Positions 56,097 through 64,000 of a DNA stretch of 64,000 nucleotides are shown here, in pieces. Each line of letters opens with the position of its first letter. Within the stretch, counting starts at the first letter, position 1. Source of the stretch: an uncultured Lysobacteraceae bacterium (GTDB lineage: Bacteria > Pseudomonadota > Gammaproteobacteria > Xanthomonadales > Xanthomonadaceae). Where the stretch lies: NCBI GenBank assembly GCA_946480825.1, contig CAMLLG010000005.1, positions 1-64,000 of the forward strand. Reading direction: 5' to 3'. Below the pieces are notes generated by a model that was not told the origin of the DNA, searched no databases, and was given only the letters and a program-made list of their open reading frames with translations. Position numbers and translations under genes: made by a program.

Positions 56097-57833
56097 GTGA
56101 AATCCCAGCTTCGCGCCCTGATCGAACAGGGCATCGCCAATCTCCGCACCCAGGGCGTGCTGCCCGCCGATCTCGTCACCCCGGACTTCGTGGTCGAACG
56201 CCCGAAGGACCGCAGCCACGGCGACTTCGCCACCAACGCCGCGATGACCCTGGCCAAGCCTGCACGCAGCAATCCGCGCGCGATCGCACAGGCGCTGATC
56301 GACGCCCTGCCCGCGAACGACGACATCGCCTCGGTGGACATCGCCGGGCCCGGCTTCCTCAACTTCCGCCTGTCGGCGAACGCATGGCAGCGCCAGCTGC
56401 GCGCCGTGCACGCCGAGGGCGAGGCCTACGGCCGCAACGCCGGCGGCGGCGGCCGTACCGCTGGCGTGGAATACGTGTCCGCCAATCCCACAGGCCCGCT
56501 GCATGTCGGTCACGGCCGCGCCGCGGCGATCGGCGACTGCATCGCGCGCGTGCTCGATGCGAACGGTTGGCAGGTCAAGCGCGAGTTCTACTACAACGAC
56601 GCCGGCGTGCAGATCGAGAATCTCGCGAAGTCGACGCAGGCGCGCGCGAAGGGGCTGAAGCCCGGCGACGACGGCTGGTCGGACGACTTCTACCGGGGCG
56701 ATTACATCGCCGACGTGGCCCGCGCCTATCTCGACGGCGCCACCGTCGAACTCGACGGCCAGACCATCACCGGCGCCGGCGACGCGGACGACTACGACGC
56801 GATCCGCCGCTTCGCCGTGGCCTGGCTGCGACGCGAACAGAATCTGGACCTCGAAGCGTTCCGCGTGTCGTTCGACGTCTACTACCTCGAATCGTCGCTG
56901 TACGCCGACGGCAAGGTGGAAGAAGCGGTGCGCGAACTGATCGCGCACGGCCACACCTACGAGGAAGGCGGCGCACTGTGGCTGCGCAGCACCGACTTCG
57001 GCGACGACAAGGACCGCGTGATGCGCAAGTCCGACGGCACGTATACCTATTTCGTGCCGGACGTGGCCTATCACCTGACCAAGTGGCAGCGCGGCTACGA
57101 ACGCGCGATCACCGAACTCGGCGCAGATCACCACGGTTCGCTCGCCCGCGTGAAGGCCGGCCTGCAGGCGCTGGACTGCGGCATTCCGCAGAACTGGCCG
57201 GAATACGTGCTGCACCAGATGGTGACGGTGATGCGCGGCGGCGAGGAAGTGAAGATCTCCAAGCGCGCCGGCAGCTACGTCACCCTGCGCGATCTGATCG
57301 ACGAAACCGGCGCCGACGCGGTGCGCTGGTTCCTGATCGCGCGCAAGCCCGATTCGCAGCTGGTGTTCGACATCGACCTCGCGCGCTCGCAGACCCTCGA
57401 CAACCCGGTGTACTACGTGCAGCTGTCGCATGCGCGCACCTTCGGCGTGCTGCGCAAGATGAAGGATCGCGGCCTGTCGTTCGATCTCGAAGCAGGACTG
57501 GCGCAGCCGCTGGATCTCGACAGCGACTCACCCGGAAGCCGCGCCCTGCGCGATCTGCTGATCGACATCGCGCGCTTTCCGGAGATCGTGGAGGTCGCCG
57601 GTCGCGATCTCGAACCGCACCTGATCGCGGCCTATCTGGTGGAACTGGCGCAGGCGTTCCAGTCGTACTACAACGGCCATATCTTCCTGGTCGACGATGC
57701 CGACACCCGCAATGCGCGCCTCGCGCTCGGCACCGCGGTGCAGCGCGTGCTGGCGAACGGCCTGGGTCTGCTCGGCGTCTCGGCACCCGAAGAAATGTTC
57801 TTCGCCGACGACACGGCGACGGAGGCGGTCTGA
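56097..57833 (+). CDS. argS: arginyl-tRNA synthetase
   Basis: A 578-residue class I synthetase. The N-terminal Add1 domain ([20 protein letters not shown]), the HIGH-type motif in [14 protein letters not shown], the KMSKS-type motif [12 protein letters not shown], and the C-terminal anticodon-binding DALR domain ([16 protein letters not shown]) are all visible. The GTG at 56097 ([11 protein letters not shown] follows) fits homologue starts and the -10 box at 56048; the ATG at 56052 would overlap that box. The SPOR gene overlaps its stop. Confidence 0.96.
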   Translation: MKSQLRALIEQGIANLRTQGVLPADLVTPDFVVERPKDRSHGDFATNAAMTLAKPARSNPRAIAQALIDALPANDDIASVDIAGPGFLNFRLSANAWQRQLRAVHAEGEAYGRNAGGGGRTAGVEYVSANPTGPLHVGHGRAAAIGDCIARVLDANGWQVKREFYYNDAGVQIENLAKSTQARAKGLKPGDDGWSDDFYRGDYIADVARAYLDGATVELDGQTITGAGDADDYDAIRRFAVAWLRREQNLDLEAFRVSFDVYYLESSLYADGKVEEAVRELIAHGHTYEEGGALWLRSTDFGDDKDRVMRKSDGTYTYFVPDVAYHLTKWQRGYERAITELGADHHGSLARVKAGLQALDCGIPQNWPEYVLHQMVTVMRGGEEVKISKRAGSYVTLRDLIDETGADAVRWFLIARKPDSQLVFDIDLARSQTLDNPVYYVQLSHARTFGVLRKMKDRGLSFDLEAGLAQPLDLDSDSPGSRALRDLLIDIARFPEIVEVAGRDLEPHLIAAYLVELAQAFQSYYNGHIFLVDDADTRNARLALGTAVQRVLANGLGLLGVSAPEEMFFADDTATEAV

Positions 57834-58579
57834 TGGCGGCGAAACGCGGCAAATCGCAGGCGAAGCGCAATCACGGCGGCAACGGCGGCGGCATGCCCGG
57901 CTGGGCGTGGCTGGTGCTCGGCCTCGCGCTGGGCATCGGCGTCTTCCTGCTGGCGCCGAAGCTCCTCGACGGCAAGGGCGAGGGCTTCTTCCGCGCCGGC
58001 CCGAAGACCGACGCCCCGCCGGCGGTGGACGCCTCCGGCGACGACGCGCCGCTGGTCGACGACAGCGGCCCGGCGGTGACCGCGTCCGAACCGGTGACGA
58101 AGGACACCGAAGAGGACTACGACTTCTACACCCTGTTGCCGGGCGAAGAGACCGCGCTGAGCGACACCGAACTGGCCGACCGCGCCCGTGCCGAGGAAGC
58201 CGCACGCCAGGCAGCGGAACAGCCGAAGCCCGACACCGGCACCGCGACACCGCCGGCGATCGACGCGAACGCACCGCCCGCGATCGACGCCGCGACGCCG
58301 ACGCCGAAGCCGGACACCGCGACTGCAGCAGCAGAGCCGCGCGGCGACGCCCGCTACATCCTGCAGGCCGGCGCCTTCGCGGCGTCCGGCGATGCCGAGG
58401 CGCTGAAAGCCAGGATCGCCTTCCTCGGCCTCGGCGCGCGGGTCGAATCGGCGCAGATCCAGGGCAAGACCGTCTACCGCGTGCGCATGGGCCCCTACGG
58501 CACCGCCACCGATCTGGCCGACGCAAAGCGCAAACTCGCCGGCGGGGGATTGCCGGCGATGGCGATCAAGGTCAAGTAA
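57833..58579 (+). CDS. SPOR-domain membrane protein (FtsN-like)
   Basis: A 248-residue bitopic protein with a basic cytoplasmic start, one membrane helix (about 24-41), a long Asp/Pro/Ala-rich periplasmic linker and a C-terminal SPOR domain (YILQAGAFAASGDAEALKARIAFLG, VYRVRMGPYGT; in pieces). SPOR domains bind denuded peptidoglycan at the septum. The ATG overlaps the argS stop (TGATG), with GGAGG 7 bases upstream. An argS-ftsN-like order is usual in this group. Confidence 0.92.
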   Translation: MAAKRGKSQAKRNHGGNGGGMPGWAWLVLGLALGIGVFLLAPKLLDGKGEGFFRAGPKTDAPPAVDASGDDAPLVDDSGPAVTASEPVTKDTEEDYDFYTLLPGEETALSDTELADRARAEEAARQAAEQPKPDTGTATPPAIDANAPPAIDAATPTPKPDTATAAAEPRGDARYILQAGAFAASGDAEALKARIAFLGLGARVESAQIQGKTVYRVRMGPYGTATDLADAKRKLAGGGLPAMAIKVK

Positions 58580-58608
58580 ATCAGCCCTTTCCTCCAGGAG
58601 TTCGCGCC

Positions 58609-59439
58609 ATGACCGTTCTGCATCGCGTACTGTTCCGGGGGCTTCTGCTGGTCGTCGCCTGCGGTTGGCTCGTCGCCGCACAAGCGGGCGAATACGTCCC
58701 GAGCGCGGCCGACAGCGCCGAAATCCAACGGCTGAGCGCGCGCTATTTCGATCACCTCGACCGCAGGGAATACGATGCCGCGCACGCCATGCTCAGCGAC
58801 GACATGCGCGCGATGGCGCCATTGCGGGAATGGCGGAAACTCATGCGCGAACAGTCCAGGGACTGGGGCACGCTGGAACGTCGCGAACAGACCGATGTCA
58901 CCTGGTACGACAACCCGCCGAACGCGCCCCGGCCTGGGCTGTACGTCGCGGTCGATTACGTCAGCCGCTACGCCAACCTCGCCCAGCACACGGAATTCCT
59001 CGTGTGGTACCGCGAACGCGACGGCATGCCGTTCGCGCTGACGCGCCACGAAACCAATGCCGTCGACAAGGCGGCCGCGGCGAAGGGCGCCTCGCATCCC
59101 GCCGCCGAACCCGGCAGGATTCCGTACCCGAACGTCGAAACCGCGCGCGCCGCCCTGCTGGCGCGCGACGATATCGACCGGAGCGAGGTCGACGGCTGGA
59201 CCATCATCAAGATCCCGGCCGAGAATGCGATCTGGTCGTTCACGCCCGAGTCGCACCCTGCGCATCCCTCGATGATCCTGCGCGCGCCGTACGAACAGGA
59301 CGGCACGATCTATCTCGCCATGGACGTCAAGTGCGGCGCGACGAAGCCGGTCTGCGACGCGCTGGTCGAGGAATTCAAGGCGATGAATGCGCGGATGGCG
59401 GAAGACATGCGGCGCGGCACCGAAGGTCGCAAGCCCTGA
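58609..59439 (+). CDS. DUF4019-domain secreted protein
   Basis: A 276-residue protein with a signal peptide ending in AAQA. Residues 35-145 match DUF4019 (EIQRLSARYFDHLDRREYDAAHAML, REWRKLMREQSRDWG, VAVDYVSRYAN; in pieces). The C-terminal half (ENAIWSFTPESHPAHPSMILR) is typical of uncharacterised proteins. AGGAG lies 8 bases before the ATG. Function unknown; periplasmic location inferred. Confidence 0.8.
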   Translation: MTVLHRVLFRGLLLVVACGWLVAAQAGEYVPSAADSAEIQRLSARYFDHLDRREYDAAHAMLSDDMRAMAPLREWRKLMREQSRDWGTLERREQTDVTWYDNPPNAPRPGLYVAVDYVSRYANLAQHTEFLVWYRERDGMPFALTRHETNAVDKAAAAKGASHPAAEPGRIPYPNVETARAALLARDDIDRSEVDGWTIIKIPAENAIWSFTPESHPAHPSMILRAPYEQDGTIYLAMDVKCGATKPVCDALVEEFKAMNARMAEDMRRGTEGRKP

Positions 59440-59480
59440 GACGCCCTGCGGGCATACTCCTCTCCCAACAGGAGAACGCC

Positions 59481-59795
59481 ATGCTCGAAGCCGCCCTGTT
59501 ACGACCGTCGCTGCTCAGGCCGGTCTTCCATCTTCTGCTCAGCCGCATCGATGGCCGTCGCCGCCGACGGCTTCGACGTTGCGCCGACGCTGCATTGCGC
59601 GAGGCGATCCGCGAGTTGCTGCTCGCGCAGCCAGACGAACGCCGGGTCGAGGCCAAGATCGCGCAGGCCCGCGCTGCGGGCGCGCTGACGCGCGAGACCG
59701 CGCTGGCGGAAACGATGCTGGCGCGTCATCGCGAAACCCGTGCGAGCACGGCGGGCAAGTTCCATCGCAGCCGGCGCCTGTCGCGGGCGGCATGA
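59481..59795 (+). CDS. small basic protein of unknown function
   Basis: A 104-residue Arg/Ala/Leu-rich protein without signal peptide or recognised domain. AGGAG lies 6 bases before the ATG, which supports it as a gene. High Arg content could reflect nucleic-acid or membrane binding, or simply GC-rich chance coding. Confidence 0.45.
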   Translation: MLEAALLRPSLLRPVFHLLLSRIDGRRRRRLRRCADAALREAIRELLLAQPDERRVEAKIAQARAAGALTRETALAETMLARHRETRASTAGKFHRSRRLSRAA

Positions 59796-59839
59796 ACGCC
59801 CGCGGTCGCGCATGGGCGCCGCGACGTTAGAATCGCCGC

Positions 59840-60589
59840 ATGAAGACCATCCTCATCACCGGCGCCACGTCCGGGTTCGGACGCGCCGCCGGCAAACGTT
59901 TCGTCGATGCCGGCTGGCGCGTGATCGCCACCGGTCGCCGCCGAGAACGCCTCGAAGATCTCGCCGAGGGCATCGGCCGTCATCGGGTGCATACCGCCGC
60001 CTTCGACATCCGCGACGAGGCCGCGATGCGGGCCGCGCTGGACGCGCTGCCGCAGGACTTCCGCGCCATCGACGTGCTGGTCAACAACGCCGGCCTCGCG
60101 CTGGGCACCGCGCCTGCGCAGCGCGCGGATCTCGCGCAGTGGAAGCAGATGATCGACACCAACGTCACTGCGCTGGTCACGCTGACCCACGCGCTGCTGC
60201 CGGGGTTGATCGAGCGACGCGGTGCGATCCTCAATGTCGGCTCGATCGCCGGCACTTATCCCTACACCGGCGGCAACGTCTACGGCGGCACCAAGGCCTT
60301 CGTCGCTCAGTTCTCGCTCGGTCTGCGCAGCGACCTGCACGGCACCGGCGTGCGCGTGACCTCGATCGAACCGGGCATGGCCGAAACCGAATTCACCCTC
60401 GTCCGCACCGGCGGCGACGGCGCCGCCTCGGACACGCTGTACAAGGGCGCCGAACCGATCACCGCCGACGATATCGCCGAGACTTTGTTCTGGATCGCGA
60501 ATCTGCCGCCGCACCTCAACGTCAATCGCATCGAAGTGATGCCGGTGCGACAGTCGTTCGCGGGCTTCCAGATCGCGCGGGAAACCTGA
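59840..60589 (+). CDS. short-chain dehydrogenase (YdfG-like)
   Basis: A 249-residue classical SDR. Cofactor motif TGATSGFGRAAGKRF with TGRRRERL downstream indicating NADP preference, NNAGLALG, catalytic Ser in NVGSIAGTYPYTGGN and YGGTKAF (YxxxK). The YPYTGGNVYGGTKAFV and SIEPGMAETEF stretches match YdfG, a 3-hydroxy acid dehydrogenase acting on serine and related compounds. Followed 2 bp later by the YdcZ permease gene. Confidence 0.88.
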   Translation: MKTILITGATSGFGRAAGKRFVDAGWRVIATGRRRERLEDLAEGIGRHRVHTAAFDIRDEAAMRAALDALPQDFRAIDVLVNNAGLALGTAPAQRADLAQWKQMIDTNVTALVTLTHALLPGLIERRGAILNVGSIAGTYPYTGGNVYGGTKAFVAQFSLGLRSDLHGTGVRVTSIEPGMAETEFTLVRTGGDGAASDTLYKGAEPITADDIAETLFWIANLPPHLNVNRIEVMPVRQSFAGFQIARET

Positions 60590-60591
60590 GC

Positions 60592-61083
60592 ATGCATCTG
60601 CTGCTGCCCGCGCTGATGGCCCTGGCGATCGGCCTGATGCTGCCGCTGCAGGGGCTGGTGAACGCGCGCCTCGGCGCGCAGGTCGGCGGTCCGATCGTCG
60701 CCGCGTTCGTCTCGTTCCTCATCGGTACCGTTCTGCTCGGCGCCTACCTGCTGCTTACGCGCACGCCGTTCGCGTTCGGCGGCGCGGGCAAGCTGCCGCC
60801 GTGGATCTGGACCGGCGGGCTGCTCGGCGCGCTCTACGTCGCCTGCTTCACGCTGCTGATGCCGCGTCTCGGCGCGGCCTCGCTGGTGTGCCTCGCGATC
60901 CTCGGCCAGGTCACCGCCTCGCTGCTGTTCGATCATTTCGGCGTGCTGCAGGCGCCGCGCCGCGCGGACCCGGTGCGCATCGTCGGCGCGATCCTGATGA
61001 TCGTCGGCGTGCTGATGGTGGCGGCGCCGTGGCGCAAGCCACCACCCGCTGCACAGGTCGCCGACGCGCCACCCGCGCCCTGA
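60592..61083 (+). CDS. DMT-family permease, YdcZ (DUF606) type
   Basis: A 163-residue membrane protein with five predicted helices. ALMALAIGLMLPLQGLVNARLG and GGPIVAAFVSFLIGT are the DUF606/YdcZ hallmarks, a half-sized DMT transporter that must dimerise. It starts 2 bp after the SDR gene, so they are probably co-transcribed. Substrate unknown. Confidence 0.88.
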   Translation: MHLLLPALMALAIGLMLPLQGLVNARLGAQVGGPIVAAFVSFLIGTVLLGAYLLLTRTPFAFGGAGKLPPWIWTGGLLGALYVACFTLLMPRLGAASLVCLAILGQVTASLLFDHFGVLQAPRRADPVRIVGAILMIVGVLMVAAPWRKPPPAAQVADAPPAP

Positions 61084-61097
61084 CGCCGCGACGCGGC

Positions 61098-61340
61098 TCA
61101 GCCGTCGCAGCCGGAATCCTGCACGCAGGCGATATACAGCGGTTGGCAGAACGCCTCATCGCGGATCTGCAGACAGCCGTTGTAGCGGTCGAGGCATTTG
61201 CGCAGCACGTAATCGCACCACGGATCGGACTGGGCGCCAGCGGCGATCGAGAACGTACCGGCGAACGCGAGGACCGCGATAGCGGCCAAGTGCGTGCGAC
61301 GACGGGCGGGACGGCGGGAGTCGATCTTGCGGGTTTTCAT
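61098..61340 (-). CDS. small secreted Cys-rich protein
   Basis: An 80-residue protein. After a basic N-terminus and a signal-like hydrophobic segment (HLAAIAVLAFAGTFSIAAGA), the mature part of about 33 residues contains six cysteines (WCDY, RKC, NGC, FC, AC, GC), enough for three disulphides. Start at 61340 (MKTRKIDS); the longer frame to 61379 is unlikely. Family not recognised; could be a small envelope factor or toxin-like peptide. Convergent with the YdcZ gene. Confidence 0.65.
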   Translation of the reverse strand: MKTRKIDSRRPARRRTHLAAIAVLAFAGTFSIAAGAQSDPWCDYVLRKCLDRYNGCLQIRDEAFCQPLYIACVQDSGCDG

Positions 61341-61436
61341 CGTGAACGGTCCTTGTCGGCCCGGATCGGGCGCATTCACGCTAACGCCGCGCGGTCGCGC
61401 GCGGCAAGTGCATGCCGCGCGCCGTTGCGCCTCGGG

Positions 61437-63326
61437 TTACGACAACGGCTCGTCGCTGAGGTATGTGTACGCCGTGAGCCCGTTCTCCAGCGCCTCGTTC
61501 AAGCGTGCGGCCTCGCTCTTGCTCAGATCCACGGCGCCGACCTTGGCGCGGTAGATGCGGCGCAGGTCGTCAAGCTTGTAGCCGACATAGTCCAGCATCA
61601 CGTCGGTGGTGTCGCCGCGGCGCTGCTGGGTGACCTTGAAACCGTCGTCGCCGACGCGCACTTCGATCGCGTCGGTATCGCCGAACAGGTTGTGGATGTC
61701 GCCGAGGATTTCCTGGTACGCACCGACCATGAAGAAACCGATCCGGTAGCGTTCGCCCGGACGCAGGCCATGCAGCGGCAGCGACGTGTGCAGGTCTTCG
61801 CTCTCGACATAGGTGTCGATCTTGCCGTCGGAGTCGCAGGTGAGGTCGGCGATCACGCCGCGGCGTTCCGGGGCTTCGCCGAGCCGTTCGATCGGCACGA
61901 TCGGGAACACCTGGTCGATCGCCCATACGTCGGGCATCGATTCGAACAGGCTGAAATTGACGAAATACTTGTCGACCAGACGCTCGTTGAGCTCGTCGAG
62001 CAGGTCGCGATGGCTTTTTTCGTCGTAGGTCAGACGTGCGCGCACCGCATGCGCGATGGCGTAGAACAGATCGTCGAGGCGCGCGCGCGCGACCAGATCG
62101 ATCTGGCCCAATGCGTACAGGGACAACCCTTCGCTGTGGCGATGCTGCGCTTCGTGGAAGAGTTCCACCGCAGGCCGCGTATCCAGCTCGGCGTAGATCT
62201 CGCGCAGATGGCGGATGGTCGCGGCTTCGTCGTCGTGCGCGGGCGGCACCCGGCCTTCCGGCGCACGCTCGACCTCGGACACGTTGGTGACCAGCATCGC
62301 GTGGTGCGCGGTCATCGCGCGGCCGCATTCGGTGATCACCCGCGGCGGTGCGATCGCGTATTCCTCGCAGGCCTCGGCCAGCGGCTGCACGATGCTGGAG
62401 GCGTACTGGTGGATGCCGTAGTTGATCGAGCAGTAGCTGCGCGAACGCGTGCCTTCGTAATCGACGCCGAGGCCGCCGCCGACGTCGACATGGGTGATGG
62501 TCGCGCCCAGCTTCGACAGCTCGACGAAATAGCGCGTGGCCTCGCGCATGCCGTTGGCGATGTCGCGGACGTTGCTGATCTGCGAGCCCATGTGGAAGTG
62601 CAGCAGGCCGAGGCAGTCGCCCATGTCGCTGTCGCGCAGGAACTTCCACAGATCCAGCACCTGCCGCGGCGACAGCCCGAACTTGGCCTTGTCGCCGCCG
62701 CTGTTCTGCCATTTGCCGGCGCCCAGCGACGCCAGACGCATGCGCACGCCGAGGCCCGGTTTCACGCCCAACGCCTTCGCTTCTTCCATCACCAGCGGCA
62801 GTTCGGACGGCTTCTCGACCACGATGAAGGTCTGCAGGCCGAGCTTGCGGCCGATCAGGGCGAGGCGGATGTATTCGCGGTCCTTGTAGCCGTTGCAGAC
62901 GATCAGCCCGCCGGGGCGGCTCAGCGCCAGCACCGCCATCAGTTCGGGCTTGCTGCCGGCCTCCAGGCCGAAGCCTTCGCCCGCGTGCGAGGCGAGAGTT
63001 CCGGCGACCGCGGCGTGCTGGTTGACCTTGATCGGATAGACCGCGGTGTAGCCGCCGGCGTATTCGAATTCCTGCTGCGCCCGCGCGAACGCCGCCTGCA
63101 GTTTGCCCAGACGGTCGCCGAGGATCTGCGGGAACCGCACCAGCAGCGGCAGCTTGGCGCCGCTGGCCTGCGCGGCATCGACCACCTCGGCCAGGGCCGC
63201 GCCCGGCGCATCCGCGCCGCGCGGGTGCACGACGATGCGGCCCTGCGCGTCGACATCGAAATACCCTTCGGCCCAGTGCGGAATCGAATAGGTCTTGCGG
63301 GCGAGGTCGATCGACCAGGCAGTCAT
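61437..63326 (-). CDS. speA: biosynthetic arginine decarboxylase
   Basis: A 629-residue PLP fold-type III decarboxylase converting arginine to agmatine, the first step of one polyamine route. The PLP lysine lies in YTAVYPIKVNQ, and HFHMGSQISNVRDI, GGGLGVDYEGT and FSLFESMPDVWAIDQ are family motifs. Start at 63326 (MTAWSIDLARKTY). Length is normal for SpeA. No agmatine-processing gene or spermidine synthase is in the window. Confidence 0.96.
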   Translation of the reverse strand: MTAWSIDLARKTYSIPHWAEGYFDVDAQGRIVVHPRGADAPGAALAEVVDAAQASGAKLPLLVRFPQILGDRLGKLQAAFARAQQEFEYAGGYTAVYPIKVNQHAAVAGTLASHAGEGFGLEAGSKPELMAVLALSRPGGLIVCNGYKDREYIRLALIGRKLGLQTFIVVEKPSELPLVMEEAKALGVKPGLGVRMRLASLGAGKWQNSGGDKAKFGLSPRQVLDLWKFLRDSDMGDCLGLLHFHMGSQISNVRDIANGMREATRYFVELSKLGATITHVDVGGGLGVDYEGTRSRSYCSINYGIHQYASSIVQPLAEACEEYAIAPPRVITECGRAMTAHHAMLVTNVSEVERAPEGRVPPAHDDEAATIRHLREIYAELDTRPAVELFHEAQHRHSEGLSLYALGQIDLVARARLDDLFYAIAHAVRARLTYDEKSHRDLLDELNERLVDKYFVNFSLFESMPDVWAIDQVFPIVPIERLGEAPERRGVIADLTCDSDGKIDTYVESEDLHTSLPLHGLRPGERYRIGFFMVGAYQEILGDIHNLFGDTDAIEVRVGDDGFKVTQQRRGDTTDVMLDYVGYKLDDLRRIYRAKVGAVDLSKSEAARLNEALENGLTAYTYLSDEPLS

Positions 63327-63361
63327 GGGCGGCGGTTCCGGACATCGAGAGGACGCGCATT

Positions 63362-63383
63362 GTAGGGCGGGCTTCAGCCCGCC
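63362..63383. repeat. REP-like palindrome
   Basis: GTAGGGCGGGCTTCAGCCCGCC: a GTAG head and a perfect palindromic stem around TTCA, in the short gap between speA and the TPR gene. It is the same type as those at 6072-6131 and within lpdA at 7665-7688. Confidence 0.7.
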
Positions 63384-63403
63384 GCTCGACCTCGAAGCCC
63401 CGT

Positions 63404-64000
63404 TCAGCTTCCCCGCCGATACACCGGCTCCGGGCACTGCGCGCGGACGCGACGGGCCTGGTCGCGATGCGCGGTGTCGGTGAACACGCTCACGCTGCCC
63501 GGCAGGCGCACGGCCGCGATCACGCGCTTGAGGCCGGCGGCCTCGCTCGCGACCGAGCCGCGCCAGCTCAGCAGCAAAGCGTAGTGCGCCGGTTCGCCGG
63601 CCATGTCCAGGCGTTTGCAGGCGAGCCAGGCGGCGCCGATCTGGCCGAACGGTGCCAGCGCCGAGCGCAGGGCGGCCAGCTCGGCGGCGTCAAGATCGTG
63701 GGCGACGAGATCGTCGTCTTCGTCCACGCCATCGCGCGCCGCAAGCGAAGCGGCGCGTTCGCCGAACTCGGCACGCAGCCCGGCCAGCGCGTCGGCCACC
63801 GCGGGCGACAGCGTGCCATCGCGGTCCCACGCTTCCAGTTTTTCGAACACCGGGCGAATCGCCCCCGCGTCCAGGGTCATCGCCCGCCGCAGGTGCGCGG
63901 CGCCGTCCGCATCGCCGCCGTCGATCCGCAGCACCCCGGCGCGGAAATGCGCGTTGGCGTTCCCGGGCGCCAGTTCCAGCGCGCGCTCGTACAGCAGCGC
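63404..64000 (-). CDS. TPR-containing protein, C-terminal part (cut by window edge)
   Basis: The frame is open at the right edge. From the edge inwards it reads LLYERALELAPGNANAHFRAGVLR, a tetratricopeptide repeat (shown as one repeat across its two helices), then a region of about 150 residues without clear family resemblance. It ends at 63404. The start lies beyond the edge; the internal GTG at 63934 is not the true start. Confidence 0.7.
   Translation of the reverse strand, partial: ALLYERALELAPGNANAHFRAGVLRIDGGDADGAAHLRRAMTLDAGAIRPVFEKLEAWDRDGTLSPAVADALAGLRAEFGERAASLAARDGVDEDDDLVAHDLDAAELAALRSALAPFGQIGAAWLACKRLDMAGEPAHYALLLSWRGSVASEAAGLKRVIAAVRLPGSVSVFTDTAHRDQARRVRAQCPEPVYRRGS

Overview
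The window is a GC-rich chromosomal segment of a gammaproteobacterium of the Xanthomonadaceae/Lysobacteraceae type (Lysobacter, Luteimonas and relatives). This assignment is inferred from gene content: a lipoyl-domain-bearing E3 subunit next to the pyruvate dehydrogenase E2 gene, a YajQ/DUF1415 pair, an orphan VirB5/VirB6/DUF4189 set, a BLUF protein, and REP-type palindromes of the GTAG...GGCTTCAGCC kind. No rRNA, tRNA, CRISPR array, prophage or transposase gene was recognised.

Layout. 1-3,800 (minus): start of the F1Fo ATP synthase operon, atpI-B-E-F-H-A, with a visible promoter; atpA runs off the left edge. 4,549-6,059: outer-membrane barrel protein and an Asp/Glu racemase. 6,144-9,306 (minus): aceF-lpdA. 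9,505-14,264: DUF1801 protein, two tandem secreted paralogues of unknown family, an EamA permease and an OmpA-like lipoprotein. 14,422-18,111: yajQ and DUF1415 (plus), then a VirB5-VirB6-DUF4189 cassette (minus). 18,497-23,322: RsuA-type pseudouridine synthase, RsmC-type methyltransferase, an ECF sigma factor with a membrane partner, and a class V aminotransferase. 23,368-26,881 (minus): YbbA/YbbP-like ABC exporter whose two genes are split by a 170-bp palindromic repeat. 27,086-28,468: low-GC AlbA_2 (Schlafen-like) gene, an apparent foreign insertion. 28,623-30,446: secreted amidohydrolase with a CIA30-like tail. 30,657-39,078: export and stress block, with an ABC-2 exporter plus a DesK/DesR-type two-component system on minus, and a divergent four-gene MacAB-like tripartite exporter on plus. 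39,186-44,365 (minus): two EamA permeases, an AraC/Ogt DNA-repair methyltransferase, and tail-specific protease Prc. 44,610-45,368: low-GC nuclease gene with an in-frame TAG, 20 bp after lipA. 45,388-47,924 (minus): ybeD-BLUF-lipB-lipA. 48,121-53,430: small membrane protein, lipoprotein, alpha/beta hydrolase, M1 aminopeptidase, CsgG-like protein. 53,521-57,833: coaBC, divergent radC, then a 400-bp inverted-repeat element carrying a GIY-YIG nuclease ORF, then argS. 57,833-64,000: SPOR protein, DUF4019 protein, SDR, YdcZ permease, small Cys-rich protein, speA and a TPR protein cut by the right edge.

Functional links. The lipoyl-ligation genes lipB/lipA support the lipoylated E2 and E3 subunits encoded elsewhere in the window. 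Efflux and envelope maintenance recur (three ABC systems, EamA permeases, Prc, OmpA, SPOR). The most unusual signals are four: the GIY-YIG ORF bounded by inverted repeats that form its own C-terminal codons, with a short ORF-less relative of the same repeat 25 kb away; the blue-light receptor embedded in the lipoate operon; the interrupted nuclease and the AlbA_2 gene as low-GC insertions; and the orphan VirB5/VirB6/DUF4189 cassette.
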